The notes: generated by a model from the letters alone, not told the origin. DNA of 64,000 bases from Bacteroidota bacterium (GCA_023423715.1 JAFAFC010000005.1:133164-197163); one strand, 5' to 3'; positions 32,791 to 42,128 are shown, counted from the stretch's first letter. Program-made: numbers and translations.

Positions 32791-34242
32791 CTATAAATCA
32801 ATCGCTGGATCCAAAATACGTTCCATACGTGCTTTTACTTGATCTACACTTCCCGTATAATTGTTAATCATTAACGAGAATGGTAGCAATTTTCCTGATC
32901 TTGTTTTGATATATCCGGCTAAGGTTTTCACACGATTCAAAGTTCCGGTTTTTGCAAAAACTTGTCCGTATCCATTTCCTTGAAATGATTTTTTCAACGT
33001 TCCCGATTGTCCACCAATCGGAAGCGATTCAAAATAATCTTTAAAATACGGTTCGTTCATCAACTTCGTTAAGAATTTCACTTGAGCAATCGGAGTTACT
33101 AGATTGCTTCTAGACAATCCGCTTCCATCGAAAATATTCAATCCATCAGTGTCAAAATTGATGCTTTCCAAATGCTCACGAATCACCTTTCTTCCTGACT
33201 CTAACGTTTGGTCGCCATCTTTTTGAAAACCTACCATACGTAAAAGTGCTTCCGCATTTGCGTTGTCACTTCGTTGGTTGGTATCATAAACGATATCCTT
33301 CAAAGTCGGAGATTTATAGGTATGAATTACAGTTCTTGATTCTGGATTTGGGTCAACCACTTTGCTAATCACTTTCCCTGAAACACCAACACCTGACTTC
33401 ACTAATGAAGCTCGTAAATTATTCGCTAAATACGCTGGTGGATCTGGTAATTTAGACGTTAAGCCTTTCCCTTCGTAGGTATCGGAATACACTATTTTTT
33501 TACTCCACGGTGAGATATAGAAATAACGTTTTTTATCATCAAATGGATTTGACTTTTTAGCCGTTAATTGCTCATTTCTAGGATTAACATCGGCAGTACT
33601 TCCCGCTGGTAAATAATAGCCGCCATGCTCCATCCATACGATATTCGCTGGAAGTTCATCACGCTTATTATTCTTGAACACAGCCGTTTGGATAACAATA
33701 TCCCCTGCAATTTTCTTAATTCCTTTCGAAGCAATTTCTGATTTAAAATCATTAATCAATTCTGCGTAACGGAGTGCTCCCGCTTTACCCGTTCCCAAAG
33801 AGGGATCGCCACTACCTACAATATATAGGTTTCCGTTCAAAGTTCCACTTTCATCGATACTTCCCGAATATTCCAATTGCGTTTGCCACGTATACTTCAT
33901 TCCTAAAATCGCTACAGCGGTTTCCGTTGTAAGCAATTTGGTTGTTGAAGCTGGAATTAAAGAAGAAGTTTCATTGAAAGAATTAATCACTTTCTTTGTC
34001 TTCGGATCGTAAATCACAAAACCCCAACTGGCGTTTCGCAAAACGGGATCAGACATTACCGAATTCACCGCAATATCAATTTGATCTTTTACCGTCATAA
34101 CAGCTTCCCGAGTCTCCTTAGAATTGGCGACTTGGTTGTCATACATGTTCGGGTAATGCGATGTGGATATAGAAGTCTGACCGAATACGATCGAAGTGGC
34201 AAAGAAAGAAAGTCCTACATAAAAATTTTTCAGTTTCGTCAT
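32791..34242 (-). CDS. dacB: PBP4-type D-Ala-D-Ala carboxypeptidase/endopeptidase
   Basis: This is a periplasmic class C penicillin-binding protein that trims or cuts peptidoglycan cross-links. From ATG 34242 (483 residues) a signal peptide ends at VFGQ. The catalytic SxxK is ASTTK (Ser99, Lys102), the SxN motif is SDNAN, and the KTG box is FAKTGTLNRVKT near the C-terminus. The long insert between SxxK and SxN is typical of PBP4. A TTG start seven codons upstream is rejected in favour of the signal peptide start. Confidence 0.92.
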   Translation of the reverse strand: MTKLKNFYVGLSFFATSIVFGQTSISTSHYPNMYDNQVANSKETREAVMTVKDQIDIAVNSVMSDPVLRNASWGFVIYDPKTKKVINSFNETSSLIPASTTKLLTTETAVAILGMKYTWQTQLEYSGSIDESGTLNGNLYIVGSGDPSLGTGKAGALRYAELINDFKSEIASKGIKKIAGDIVIQTAVFKNNKRDELPANIVWMEHGGYYLPAGSTADVNPRNEQLTAKKSNPFDDKKRYFYISPWSKKIVYSDTYEGKGLTSKLPDPPAYLANNLRASLVKSGVGVSGKVISKVVDPNPESRTVIHTYKSPTLKDIVYDTNQRSDNANAEALLRMVGFQKDGDQTLESGRKVIREHLESINFDTDGLNIFDGSGLSRSNLVTPIAQVKFLTKLMNEPYFKDYFESLPIGGQSGTLKKSFQGNGYGQVFAKTGTLNRVKTLAGYIKTRSGKLLPFSLMINNYTGSVDQVKARMERILDPAIDL

Positions 34243-34388
34243 CAATCTAAATTTGGATAGCAAGAATGAGTTTGAAATTCAATTTTAACAAAATCTCATC
34301 CTTCTTACAAACAATCAAAAGTATAAAAATATTGTGCTAACGATGCCCGAACAAATGATAAAATAGGCCTAAAATGCGTTAAAAATTG

Positions 34389-36836
34389 TTAAAAATCTAC
34401 AAAAATGGATTTTTTGATGGAATGGTACGCTTGAATTTCATCAAATTCTTCCAAACTCTTTTTTAACAAATCTTTACAAGCTTGATAGTTTTTTCCACGT
34501 GGAAATTTCAATAAAATTTGATATTGATAGTAGGTATTTAATCTCGGAATTGGTGCTTTTTCTGGTCCCAAAACCATCGCTTCATGAAGATATTTTCTCA
34601 AAATACTTCCCATAAAAGTAGCTGCCCGATGAACTTTGTCTTCTTTTCTATGTTTCAACTCTAACATCACCAATCTTGTGAATGGCGGGTAATGGAATTT
34701 CTTGCGTTCTTCTAAAAAGTATTGATAAATTTTATCAGGATTTTCTTCCTTGATTAATTGAAAAATAGAATGGTCGGGTGAAAAGGTCTGAATCATCACT
34801 TTTCCTTTCCCAGACGTTCTTCCAGCTCTTCCTGAAACTTGCGTAATCAGTTGATACGCTCGTTCTTCGGCACGAAAATCTTGAACATACAACATTTGAT
34901 CGGCACGTGGAATCGCCACCACTTCAATATGATCAAAATCCAAACCTTTGGAAATCATCTGCGTTCCTACCAAAATATCGGTTTCTCCGGAATCCATTTT
35001 CTCAAAAAGCTTCTCGTAGGCGAACTTTCGGCGCATGGAATCCACATCCATACGATCGACTTCGGATTTCGGAAATAATTTGGAAACTTCTTCATGAATT
35101 TGCTCGACACCAATTCCTTTTTCATTCAAGTTTTTAGAATGGCATTTCGGACAAGAAGTAGGTTTTGCCGCTTTATGACCGCAATAGTGACATTTCATTT
35201 CATGCGAAAACTTATGATACGTCATCACCACATCGCAATTGGAGCAATACGTTACGTAACCACAACTTTCGCATTCTATGACGTTAGAATACCCTCTTTT
35301 GTTATGCAGAATCATGATTTGCTTGTGTTCTTCCAAAATCAAATTCATCTGGCCTAAAACATCATTCGAGAAATTCCCGATCGCATTTTTGGTGTCCAAA
35401 GCTTTTTTGAAATCAACAATTTCTAATTTAGGCAACGCAATATCTTGAAAACGAGATTCCAGTTTCACATAAGCCAACTTCGCTGTTTGAGCCAAAAAAT
35501 ACGCTTCCAAAGAAGGAGTAGCAGAACTCAAAATAACAGGCGCTTGATACAAGCTGGCGAGATACAATGCTGCATCACGCCCATGAAAATACGGAGTTGC
35601 TTCCCGAGGTTTGTAGGCTTGATCATGCTCTTCATCCACCACAATTAAACCTAAATTCTGATACGGAAGAAAAAGCGCATTTCGTGTCCCAATAATCACT
35701 AGGAGTTCATTTTGGCGAACTTTTTTCCAAATTTCAACCTTTTCAAAATCGGTCATTTTTTGATGATAAAAACCTAATTTGGATCCGTATTTTTTCTCCA
35801 AACGACCAATAATCTGTTTCGTTAAAGAAATTTCAGGAAGAAGAACCAAAACCGTTTTTCCTTGTTCGGTAAAGTCTTCCATTGTTTTTAGATAGACATG
35901 CGTTTTCCCAGAAGACGTAACGCCATGTAATAGAACGTTTTTCCCTTCATTAAAGGCGTCTTCAATTTGATTTTTTGCTTGAAGTTGAAGTTCCGAAAGT
36001 TGTTCTGTAGATTCGGTTTCACCTTGATACAAACTAACTCGATCTTCATTCAACACATATTCTCGTACGAAATCTTTCTCCAACAAGCCTTTTAAATGAC
36101 TCGAAGAAAATTCGCCACTTTCAAAAACGTCGGATTTCCGAATCGGTTTTGAAGTATCTTCTGAATAAATTCCGAGAATGTGAAGTAATAAAGCGTTTTG
36201 TTTTGGGGATTTTTTTAGTTGTTTAAAAACCTCTGAAAGCTGATTATCCTTCATAATTTCTGGATTAATCAACAAATATTTTACTTCTTTGGATTTGTAT
36301 TTTTCTTGAACGGCTTCATCAATTTCGATAAACTGAAGATCAATTAACGCATGAACCGTTTTAATGATTTCCTTTTTCGGAATAAACGCTTCAATGTCTT
36401 TTAAATTAATGATTTGACGAACTTCCAATGCTTGAATTAAAAACAATTCGTTGGCATCTAAAATTTCGTGATCAATAACCGCTTCGGGTTTTAATTTTAA
36501 ATACGTTTCACTTTCCAACTTCATCGAAGATGGAAACGCAAAACGATACACATCACCAATATTACATAGATAATACGAACTCAACCATTCCCAAAATTTC
36601 AAGGATTGAATGGGCAAAATAGGCATATCGTCCAACAAACTCAGAATATCTTTTGGCTGAAAGGTTTCGGGTTCGTTGTCATTAAATTCGAGGACAATTC
36701 CCGTATAGATTTTCTTGCCACCAAAAGGCACCAAAACGCGCATTCCTAATTGAATGTGATCTTGCAACTCCTCAGGAATACGATAGGTAAAGCTTCCTTT
36801 GAGGTTGAGCGGTAAAATAATCTGAGCAAAAGTCAT
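34389..36836 (-). CDS. priA: Primosomal replication helicase PriA
   Basis: PriA reloads the replication fork after collapse. The 815 residues show the N-terminal DNA-binding domain (MTFAQIILPLNLKGSFTYRIP...GMRVLVPFGGKK) and Walker A LLHGVTSSGKTHVYL. DEEH-box VVDEEHDQAYK and helicase motifs LGTQMISKGLDFDHIEVVAI and TQVSGRAGRTSGKGKV follow. The zinc-binding cysteines are CESCGYVTYCSNCD and CHYCGHKAAKPTSCPKC. The length is in the upper normal range. It stands alone on the minus strand. Confidence 0.96.
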   Translation of the reverse strand: MTFAQIILPLNLKGSFTYRIPEELQDHIQLGMRVLVPFGGKKIYTGIVLEFNDNEPETFQPKDILSLLDDMPILPIQSLKFWEWLSSYYLCNIGDVYRFAFPSSMKLESETYLKLKPEAVIDHEILDANELFLIQALEVRQIINLKDIEAFIPKKEIIKTVHALIDLQFIEIDEAVQEKYKSKEVKYLLINPEIMKDNQLSEVFKQLKKSPKQNALLLHILGIYSEDTSKPIRKSDVFESGEFSSSHLKGLLEKDFVREYVLNEDRVSLYQGETESTEQLSELQLQAKNQIEDAFNEGKNVLLHGVTSSGKTHVYLKTMEDFTEQGKTVLVLLPEISLTKQIIGRLEKKYGSKLGFYHQKMTDFEKVEIWKKVRQNELLVIIGTRNALFLPYQNLGLIVVDEEHDQAYKPREATPYFHGRDAALYLASLYQAPVILSSATPSLEAYFLAQTAKLAYVKLESRFQDIALPKLEIVDFKKALDTKNAIGNFSNDVLGQMNLILEEHKQIMILHNKRGYSNVIECESCGYVTYCSNCDVVMTYHKFSHEMKCHYCGHKAAKPTSCPKCHSKNLNEKGIGVEQIHEEVSKLFPKSEVDRMDVDSMRRKFAYEKLFEKMDSGETDILVGTQMISKGLDFDHIEVVAIPRADQMLYVQDFRAEERAYQLITQVSGRAGRTSGKGKVMIQTFSPDHSIFQLIKEENPDKIYQYFLEERKKFHYPPFTRLVMLELKHRKEDKVHRAATFMGSILRKYLHEAMVLGPEKAPIPRLNTYYQYQILLKFPRGKNYQACKDLLKKSLEEFDEIQAYHSIKKSIFVDF

Positions 36837-36931
36837 GAATGTGAGAAATCCGATTTTGAGATATCTAATCTCGTTTTGTTAAACACAAAAATAGGAAATA
36901 TTTAGTCGGAATCCTCATATACGAAAACAAT

Positions 36932-36954
36932 AAAAGCGGAAATACTCCGCTTTT
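36932..36954. terminator. Terminator after the cupin gene
   Basis: Stem AAAAGCGGA / TCCGCTTTT with a 5-nt loop, 4 bp from the cupin stop. Confidence 0.7.
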
Positions 36955-36957
36955 TGT

Positions 36958-37305
36958 TTATAGTAATTCAACTTCTTCTGGGATTGAAAGCAATAAGACA
37001 CATCCAACATCTGTTTTTACAGAATGTTTTCCATTGGGCGGCGTGTACAAATAATCACCAGCGTTTAGAGTTCCTTCAAAAACTTCACAACTTCCTTCCA
37101 AACAAAAGATTTCTTCACCTGCTGGATGATTGTGATAGGGATAACTTGAACCAGGTTCAAATTTTAACAAAATCGTTTTTGACCGATTCGTTGGTTGATC
37201 AAAACGCAACGATTTCACAAAAACACCGTGATAGTGTACTTCATTTTCGATCAAAGGCTGCCACTCAAGCGCCGAACTTCTTTTCACATAATCTTCGAAA
37301 GCCAT
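36958..37305 (-). CDS. Small cupin-domain protein
   Basis: The 115-residue single-domain cupin has metal-site motif 1 in YPYHNHPAGEEIFCLEGSCEVFEG (His, His, Glu) and motif 2 in LYTPPNGKHSVKTDVGCVLLLS (His). This resembles the ChrR-like cupin group (GSSYPYHNHPAGEEIFCLEG). A Zn, Fe or Mn ligand is likely. The substrate is unknown; some relatives act as anti-sigma or dioxygenase domains, but no sigma factor lies next to it. It is 33 bp downstream of the proline dehydrogenase stop and may be co-transcribed. Confidence 0.8.
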   Translation of the reverse strand: MAFEDYVKRSSALEWQPLIENEVHYHGVFVKSLRFDQPTNRSKTILLKFEPGSSYPYHNHPAGEEIFCLEGSCEVFEGTLNAGDYLYTPPNGKHSVKTDVGCVLLLSIPEEVELL

Positions 37306-37338
37306 AAATTGTATTTTTTGTCTTTCGAATTTAGAAAA

Positions 37339-38508
37339 TTATTTTGATTTTCTTCTTTTCAATTCTTTTTCGATAAGTCCTAATTCTCTACCCGTTTGTC
37401 CTGCAACAGAAGTATTTTCTGCAGCTCTACGTGTTAAATAAGGAACAACATCTTTCACTGGTCCGTATGGAAGATATTTTGCAACATTATAGCCTTTATC
37501 CGCAAGATAGAACGTCATATTATCGCTCATACCGTATAATTGACCAAAATAAATATTATTCAAATCATGCGCTAGGTTATCTTGCTTCATCTTATCCATC
37601 GTTAATTCCGCCGACTTCTCGTTATGTGTGCCGAAGAAACCTGAAATTACATCCATATTTGCCATAACGAAGTCAATTCCAGCGTTATAATTATCATCTG
37701 TTGCTTGTTTCGTTGGTTGAATAGGATCTGCGTACCCTTTTGCAGCAGCTCTTTCTCTTTCCTTTTCCATATAAGCACCACGAACAATCTTATATCCTAT
37801 ATAGTATCCTTTTTCTTTCGCTCTTTGCAAATGCTCCTTCATGTACTCAATTCGACCAGTTCTGTACATCTGAATCGTGTTCCAAACAATAGGTTTTTCA
37901 TTATTGTATTTCTCCATCATCTCCTCACAAAGCTGATCTGCAGCTCCTTGCATCCATGTTTCCTCTGCATCAACCATCACTTTTTTGTCATTCTCCCAAC
38001 ACATTTTACAAACTTCATCAAAACGACGTACAACGCGCTCCCACTCTGCCTTTTCTGTTTCTGTTAACTCCACTCCTTTTCCAACTTCTTCATATAAATC
38101 AATTCGACCAAATGCCGTCGGCTTAAATACGATAAATGGAATTGCCGGATTTCCTACAGAAAAACGAACAATGTCTTTAATCTCTTTACAAACCGCATCA
38201 AATGTCTCCTCATCTTGCTTGCCCTCAATAGAATAATCAAAAATACTTCCTACACCTCTTTTAAAAAGCTGTTTTACCACTTTCATACTTTCCTCACGCG
38301 TCTCGCCACCAACAAATTGTTCGAACAATGTATTCTTTACAATATCCTTCACAAATGGAAAGTTATTATGAACGGTAAAATTCAAAATAGAAGTACCCAA
38401 CGTAGTTAAAGTGGGTTTTTCAATCATTTTAAACATCCAATAAGCTTTTTTTAGCTGCTTATCGGTTTTATCTGCAAAAGCAATTTGAGTATCGTTGAAA
38501 ATAGACAT
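37339..38508 (-). CDS. Proline dehydrogenase
   Basis: This FAD enzyme oxidises proline to pyrroline-5-carboxylate and feeds electrons to the quinone pool. From ATG 38508 (389 residues) the protein is a stand-alone PRODH TIM barrel: GVGSIFDYSIEGK, KVMVDAEETWMQGA, IWNTIQMYRTGR-like VWNTIQMYRTGRIEYM, YKIVRGAYMEKERERA and FFGTHNEKS. The C-terminus YLTRRAAENTSVAGQTGRELGLI carries the conserved substrate-binding RRxxEN motif. The P5C dehydrogenase is not adjacent. The 13 codons before this ATG would overlap the divergent promoter region and are left out. Confidence 0.93.
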   Translation of the reverse strand: MSIFNDTQIAFADKTDKQLKKAYWMFKMIEKPTLTTLGTSILNFTVHNNFPFVKDIVKNTLFEQFVGGETREESMKVVKQLFKRGVGSIFDYSIEGKQDEETFDAVCKEIKDIVRFSVGNPAIPFIVFKPTAFGRIDLYEEVGKGVELTETEKAEWERVVRRFDEVCKMCWENDKKVMVDAEETWMQGAADQLCEEMMEKYNNEKPIVWNTIQMYRTGRIEYMKEHLQRAKEKGYYIGYKIVRGAYMEKERERAAAKGYADPIQPTKQATDDNYNAGIDFVMANMDVISGFFGTHNEKSAELTMDKMKQDNLAHDLNNIYFGQLYGMSDNMTFYLADKGYNVAKYLPYGPVKDVVPYLTRRAAENTSVAGQTGRELGLIEKELKRRKSK

Positions 38509-38531
38509 TATAGATTGTTTTTTAATAGCGA

Positions 38532-38539
38532 CAAATTTA
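38532..38539 (-). promoter_or_regulatory. -7 element of the proline dehydrogenase gene
   Basis: TAAATTTG on the minus strand, 23 nt before the ATG; the -33 box is poor. It lies back to back with the aroB promoter. Confidence 0.4.
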
Positions 38540-38554
38540 ATAATCATTAAGCAA

Positions 38555-38584
38555 TTGCACCTAACAAATTATGGTTTAAATTTG
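38555..38584 (+). promoter_or_regulatory. Promoter of aroB
   Basis: TTG (38555-38557), exactly 19 bp, TAAATTTG (38577-38584). It lies inside a longer reading of aroB and shows that the ATG near 38600 is the real start. Confidence 0.7.
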
Positions 38585-38599
38585 TGCAAAAATTACGAC

Positions 38600-39637
38600 A
38601 TGATCACCATGCTTGATACTGACTTTTCGCAGCTAAATCAATTTATATCTGAAACCAACCCAAGCAAACTATTTATTCTTTGCGACGAAAATACGCATCA
38701 CTACTGTCTTCCCTTTCTTTTAGCCAATCTTGAAACCGAGATTCCATTCGAGATTTTAGAGATCGAGCCAGGCGAAGAAATGAAGACGATAGAAACAGCA
38801 GCCCAACTTTGGGAAATTCTTTCAGAATTTGAATGCGACCGAAAAGCATTGATGATTAATGTAGGCGGAGGTGTTATCACAGATATGGGTGGATTTGTGG
38901 CGTCAACTTATAAAAGAGGTATTAAATTCATCAACGTTCCAACTACTTTATTGGCGATGTGTGATGCTTCTATTGGTGGGAAAACGGGCATTGATCATCA
39001 ATTCCTTAAAAATATTGTCGGGACTTTTGCTTTACCAGAAGAAATATTCGTGTTCCCACACTTTTTAAAAACTTTAGCTTTCACCGAACTACGAAGCGGA
39101 TTTGCTGAAATGCTAAAGCACGGTTTAATTGCTGACGCTAATCATTGGAACACACTGACGGCTATTGAAGAATTAACACCAGAAACCATTGCACCGTCAA
39201 TAGAAACCTCCATGCAGATTAAGCAAAACGTAGTGGAAACCGATTTTAAGGAACAAAACATCCGTAAAACCTTAAATTTTGGTCATACCATAGGTCACGC
39301 TTTTGAAAGCCTTTTCCTGCAAAGCGGAAATATAATTCCGCATGGTGAAGCCGTTGCCGCAGGAATGATTTGTGAAACCTATCTTTCGTACTTAGAAAAT
39401 CTTATTTCTGAAGTAACATGTAACGAAATCATCAAAAAGCTAAATCAATATTATCCTAAACTAAATATTTCGAGCTTTTCAAACGAAACGTTGTTAAAAT
39501 TAATGGTGAATGACAAAAAGAATGAAGCTGGGAAAATCAATTTTTCATTACTTGATGGGATTGGAAGTTGTACTTATGATTACAAATCAGATGAAAACTC
39601 AATCATAAAAGCTTTAGAATTTTATAAAAATCTCTAA
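38600..39637 (+). CDS. aroB: 3-dehydroquinate synthase
   Basis: AroB makes 3-dehydroquinate from DAHP, the second step of the shikimate pathway, using NAD and a divalent metal. From ATG 38600 (345 residues) the motifs are NVGGGVITDMGGFVASTYKRGI, PTTLLAMCDASIGGKTGID, FAEMLKHGLI, LNFGHTIGHAFE and IPHGEAVAAGM; the metal ligands are the Glu and two His in these. A second ATG three codons on is equally possible. A hairpin (TCCACAAAA / TTTTGTGGA, 39675-39697) lies after the gene but lacks a T-run. Confidence 0.95.
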   Translation: MITMLDTDFSQLNQFISETNPSKLFILCDENTHHYCLPFLLANLETEIPFEILEIEPGEEMKTIETAAQLWEILSEFECDRKALMINVGGGVITDMGGFVASTYKRGIKFINVPTTLLAMCDASIGGKTGIDHQFLKNIVGTFALPEEIFVFPHFLKTLAFTELRSGFAEMLKHGLIADANHWNTLTAIEELTPETIAPSIETSMQIKQNVVETDFKEQNIRKTLNFGHTIGHAFESLFLQSGNIIPHGEAVAAGMICETYLSYLENLISEVTCNEIIKKLNQYYPKLNISSFSNETLLKLMVNDKKNEAGKINFSLLDGIGSCTYDYKSDENSIIKALEFYKNL

Positions 39638-39800
39638 TTTTTTCTTAATTTTTCTCATTTCCGACTACCGTTTTTCCACAAAAATTGATTTTGTGGACTG
39701 AAAAGCAATGCTTTCCCGCCGGCTCCAGAAACACCCGTTTCACCACAACATACAACTGATTATCAACACCTTAAATCAAACTAAAGTAAAGCAGAATTGT

Positions 39801-39819
39801 GTTAAAATTCAATTTTAAC
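39801..39819. repeat. Perfect dyad upstream of the first tandem barrel gene
   Basis: GTTAAAATT-C-AATTTTAAC is a 19-bp perfect palindrome, 18 bp upstream of the sigma-54-like element; it may be a regulator site. Confidence 0.4.
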
Positions 39820-39837
39820 ATTAAAAACAATCTATTT

Positions 39838-39853
39838 TGGCAAGTATTTTGAC
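39838..39853 (+). promoter_or_regulatory. Sigma-54-like promoter of barrel gene 39900
   Basis: TGGCAAG-TATT-TTGAC: GG at 39839-39840 and TTG at 39849-39851 hold the -24/-12 spacing; C of the -12 GC is A. About 46 nt before the ATG. Confidence 0.45.
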
Positions 39854-39899
39854 ACTTACACACCTTAATTTAAGAAATACTTTAGTAAAATTTAATATT

Positions 39900-40493
39900 A
39901 TGAAAAAATTATTTTTAGGAGCGGCGATTACAATGAGTGCTTTGAGTTTTGCACAATCTTTTGGTATTAAAGGTGGTGGTAATATCACCACAGTTAGCGG
40001 ATTGGAAAATATTGATGCTAAATATAATTTTGGGTGGAATGCTGGTGCTTTTGTTAACATCCCTGTTAATGAAAAGTTTAGCATACAACCGGAAGTCCTT
40101 TATAACACCATGGGTGCCATGTTGAATTCTGACGAACCAATTATAGGTACTGAAGTGGAAGAAGTAAACTGGAAATTAAATTATATTTCTGTACCTGTGA
40201 TGTTTCAGTACAATGCAACACCAAAATTTTATGTTGAAGCGGGTCCACAATTTAGTTATATGTTGTTAAGTAAATTCAAATCAAATAATCTAACAACAAA
40301 AAATAACGCTGATGATCTGAATAAATTTGATTTTGGAGTTGGCGCTGGATTAGGATATTGGATTACACCAAACCTAGGAGTTAATGCGAGATATGTTGCT
40401 GGAATTACAGATATAACAAAAGATAATGAATCTGATAAAAAAGTAAGAAACAATAACAACATACAAGTTGGATTGGCTTTCAGATTTAAATAA
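39900..40493 (+). CDS. Outer-membrane beta-barrel protein, tandem paralogue 1 (PF13568-like)
   Basis: From ATG 39900 (197 residues), signal peptide MKKLFLGAAITMSALSFAQ. The mature start SFGIKGGGNITTVSGLENIDAKYNFGWNAGAFVNIPVNEKFSIQPEVLYNTMG is typical of the 'porin family' barrels. Then come YISVPVMFQYNATPKFYVEAGPQFSYML, FGVGAGLGYWITPNLGVNARYVAG and the terminal VGLAFRFK. The aromatic Phe is next to last, before a Lys. Function is unknown; the family includes PorT-like proteins. It is followed after 55 bp by a close paralogue without its own promoter. Confidence 0.8.
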   Translation: MKKLFLGAAITMSALSFAQSFGIKGGGNITTVSGLENIDAKYNFGWNAGAFVNIPVNEKFSIQPEVLYNTMGAMLNSDEPIIGTEVEEVNWKLNYISVPVMFQYNATPKFYVEAGPQFSYMLLSKFKSNNLTTKNNADDLNKFDFGVGAGLGYWITPNLGVNARYVAGITDITKDNESDKKVRNNNNIQVGLAFRFK

Positions 40494-40548
40494 ATAGCGA
40501 TTCACTTATATTAAATAAGGAAACAATTAAAATTTTAAAATTAAAGTT

Positions 40549-41139
40549 ATGAAGAAAATATTTTTAGGAGCAGCGCTTGCACTAGGTACTTTAGGTTATG
40601 CTCAATCTTTTGGTATCAAAGGAGGTGGTAATTTATCTACTGTGGCAGGACTTGAAAATGTAAATACAGAATATAAATTTGGATGGAATGCGGGTGCATT
40701 TATCAACATTCCGCTTTCAGAATCTTTCAGTTTGCAACCCGAAGCACTTTACAATACATTAGGTACAAAAGGTAAAGCGGATCAATCAGTAGATAGTGAT
40801 TTATTACAAGATACAACTTGGAAATTGGATTATGTTACCGTTCCAGTTATGATCCAGTATAATGCAACGCCAAAATTTTATTTGGAAGCAGGACCACAAT
40901 TCGGAATTCTAGTTTCTAGTAAATTCAAAAACGATAATGAAACAACGGAAAGTAATGTAGACGACTTAAATCATTTCGATTTTGGAGCTGCAGCTGGTTT
41001 AGGATATTGGATTACTCCAAATCTAGGAGTTAATGCGAGATATGTTGCCGGTTTCTCTGATATTATGAGAGGAAATGGAAGCAACAAAGATGTACGAAAT
41101 AATAACATCCAAGTAGGTTTATCTTACAAATTCAAATAA
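40549..41139 (+). CDS. Outer-membrane beta-barrel protein, tandem paralogue 2
   Basis: The 196-residue protein is clearly a duplicate of the previous one. It shares SFGIKGGGN, FGWNAGAF, NIP, YNATPKFY, GLGYWITPNLGVNARYVAG and the terminal QVGL-YKFK-type end. At DNA level the stretch around 41000-41050 is close to identical to 40340-40400. Divergence is concentrated in the loop regions (for example KGKADQSVDSDLLQDTT versus the shorter loop of paralogue 1), as expected for surface loops. No promoter element is seen in the 55-bp gap; a terminator follows, so the two form one unit. Confidence 0.8.
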   Translation: MKKIFLGAALALGTLGYAQSFGIKGGGNLSTVAGLENVNTEYKFGWNAGAFINIPLSESFSLQPEALYNTLGTKGKADQSVDSDLLQDTTWKLDYVTVPVMIQYNATPKFYLEAGPQFGILVSSKFKNDNETTESNVDDLNHFDFGAAAGLGYWITPNLGVNARYVAGFSDIMRGNGSNKDVRNNNIQVGLSYKFK

Positions 41140-41156
41140 GGAAATATACCTTAAAT

Positions 41157-41189
41157 AAAAGCCCGAAAAATTTATTTTCGGGCTTTTTT
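41157..41189 (+). terminator. Terminator of the barrel gene pair
   Basis: A 13-bp stem (AAAAGCCCGAAAA / TTTTCGGGCTTTT) with short loop and T-run. Confidence 0.88.
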
Positions 41190-41480
41190 CTTTTAGAATT
41201 GATAAATAATAGTTCTTATTTTATAATAAAAAACTTCATAAATCTCTACTTGTGCACCTAAACTAGAATTTTGAAACATTTTTAGTTTTAAATACAAACC
41301 CGTTTTCAACTAATTGATTTACAATAATTTAAAATAACAAAAAATTAAACATTTATTTAAATTTTCACTTAAAAATGTGATTTTTTTTCATTTTGGCAAA
41401 GAATTTGAAATATACGCCTCGTCTTCAACGATAAAAAATTAACGAAGACATTTGAAAATAGAAATTAAAAATTTGAAATT
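41190..41480. other. AT-rich intergenic stretch before the third barrel gene
   Basis: With the preceding terminator this is the only gap above 300 bp in the window. I see no open reading frame, tRNA or repeat in it. Its right part holds the sigma-54-like element at 41394-41409 and a small dyad (TCAC-N8-GTGA, ending near 41380). The remainder is A/T-rich sequence. Confidence 0.5.
41394..41409 (+). promoter_or_regulatory. Sigma-54-like promoter of barrel gene 41481
   Basis: TGGCAAA-GAAT-TTGAA with correct -24/-12 spacing; the -12 C is A. The first bases (TTTTGGCAA) are the same as in the element at 39838. Confidence 0.45.
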
Positions 41481-42071
41481 ATGAAAAAGTTATTTTTAGG
41501 ATTAGGATTAGTAGTTGGAACTATGACTTTCGCACAGCAATTTGGTATTAAAGCAGGTATGAACGTTGCTTCACTTTCAAACGATGCAGGTCTTGATGAT
41601 GCAAAATCTAAAATCGGTTTCAACGCTGGGGTTTTCATGAACGCGCCTTTAGCAGAATCTTTCAGTATTCAACCAGAGGTTTTATATTCTCAATATGGAG
41701 CTAAAGCAGAAAGCAGTAATGGAAATATCAAAAATGAAATTAAATTAGATTATATCACAGTTCCTGTAATGTTCCAATATAACGCAACACCAGCGCTATA
41801 TTTAGAAGCAGGTCCTGAGTTCGGTTTCCAAGTAAGTGCTAAAAACAAATTAACTGTGAATGGAAACTCTGAAACTCAAGATATCGATAATGATAACAAC
41901 AACAAATTTAACTTTGGAGTTGGTTTAGGAGCAGGTTATTATTTCACACCAAACATCGGTCTTACAGCTAGATATGTGGCAGGTTTCACAGATGTTGTAA
42001 AAGATAGACCAAGCGGAAGCGATGCTGTTAAAAACAACGTATTCCAAGTTGGTTTAGCTTATAAATTCTAA
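41481..42071 (+). CDS. Outer-membrane beta-barrel protein, paralogue 3
   Basis: The 196 residues start with signal peptide MKKLFLGLGLVVGTMTFAQ, then QFGIKAGMNVASLSNDAGLDDAKSKIGFNAGVFMNAPLAESFSIQPEVLYSQYG. The strand order YITVPVMFQYNATPALYLEAGPEFGFQVSAK, FGVGLGAGYYFTPNIGLTARYVAG and terminal FQVGLAYKF matches paralogues 1 and 2. Here the last residue is the canonical Phe. It is more distant than the other two are from each other. It forms a separate unit with its own promoter-like element and terminator. Confidence 0.8.
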   Translation: MKKLFLGLGLVVGTMTFAQQFGIKAGMNVASLSNDAGLDDAKSKIGFNAGVFMNAPLAESFSIQPEVLYSQYGAKAESSNGNIKNEIKLDYITVPVMFQYNATPALYLEAGPEFGFQVSAKNKLTVNGNSETQDIDNDNNNKFNFGVGLGAGYYFTPNIGLTARYVAGFTDVVKDRPSGSDAVKNNVFQVGLAYKF

Positions 42072-42098
42072 TACACATTTTAGTTAAACTTAAAATAT

Positions 42099-42128
42099 AA
42101 ATCAGGTCATTTTATGGCCTGATTTTTT
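42099..42128 (+). terminator. Terminator of barrel gene 41481
   Basis: Stem AAATCAGGTC / GGCCTGATTT (one G-T pair), 7-nt loop, T-run. Confidence 0.82.

Noticed and set aside
38495..38599. Extended aroB reading from 38495
   Set aside because: It runs through a complete TTG-19-TAAATTTG promoter and adds 35 residues unlike AroB.
39675..39697. Hairpin after aroB as an intrinsic terminator
   Set aside because: The 9-bp stem is followed by CTGAAAAG on the plus strand and an A-run on the minus strand; no T-run on either side.
39638..39836. Small RNA or tRNA gene between aroB and the first barrel gene
   Set aside because: A hairpin and a palindrome are present, but no cloverleaf, no T-run terminator and no clear promoter.
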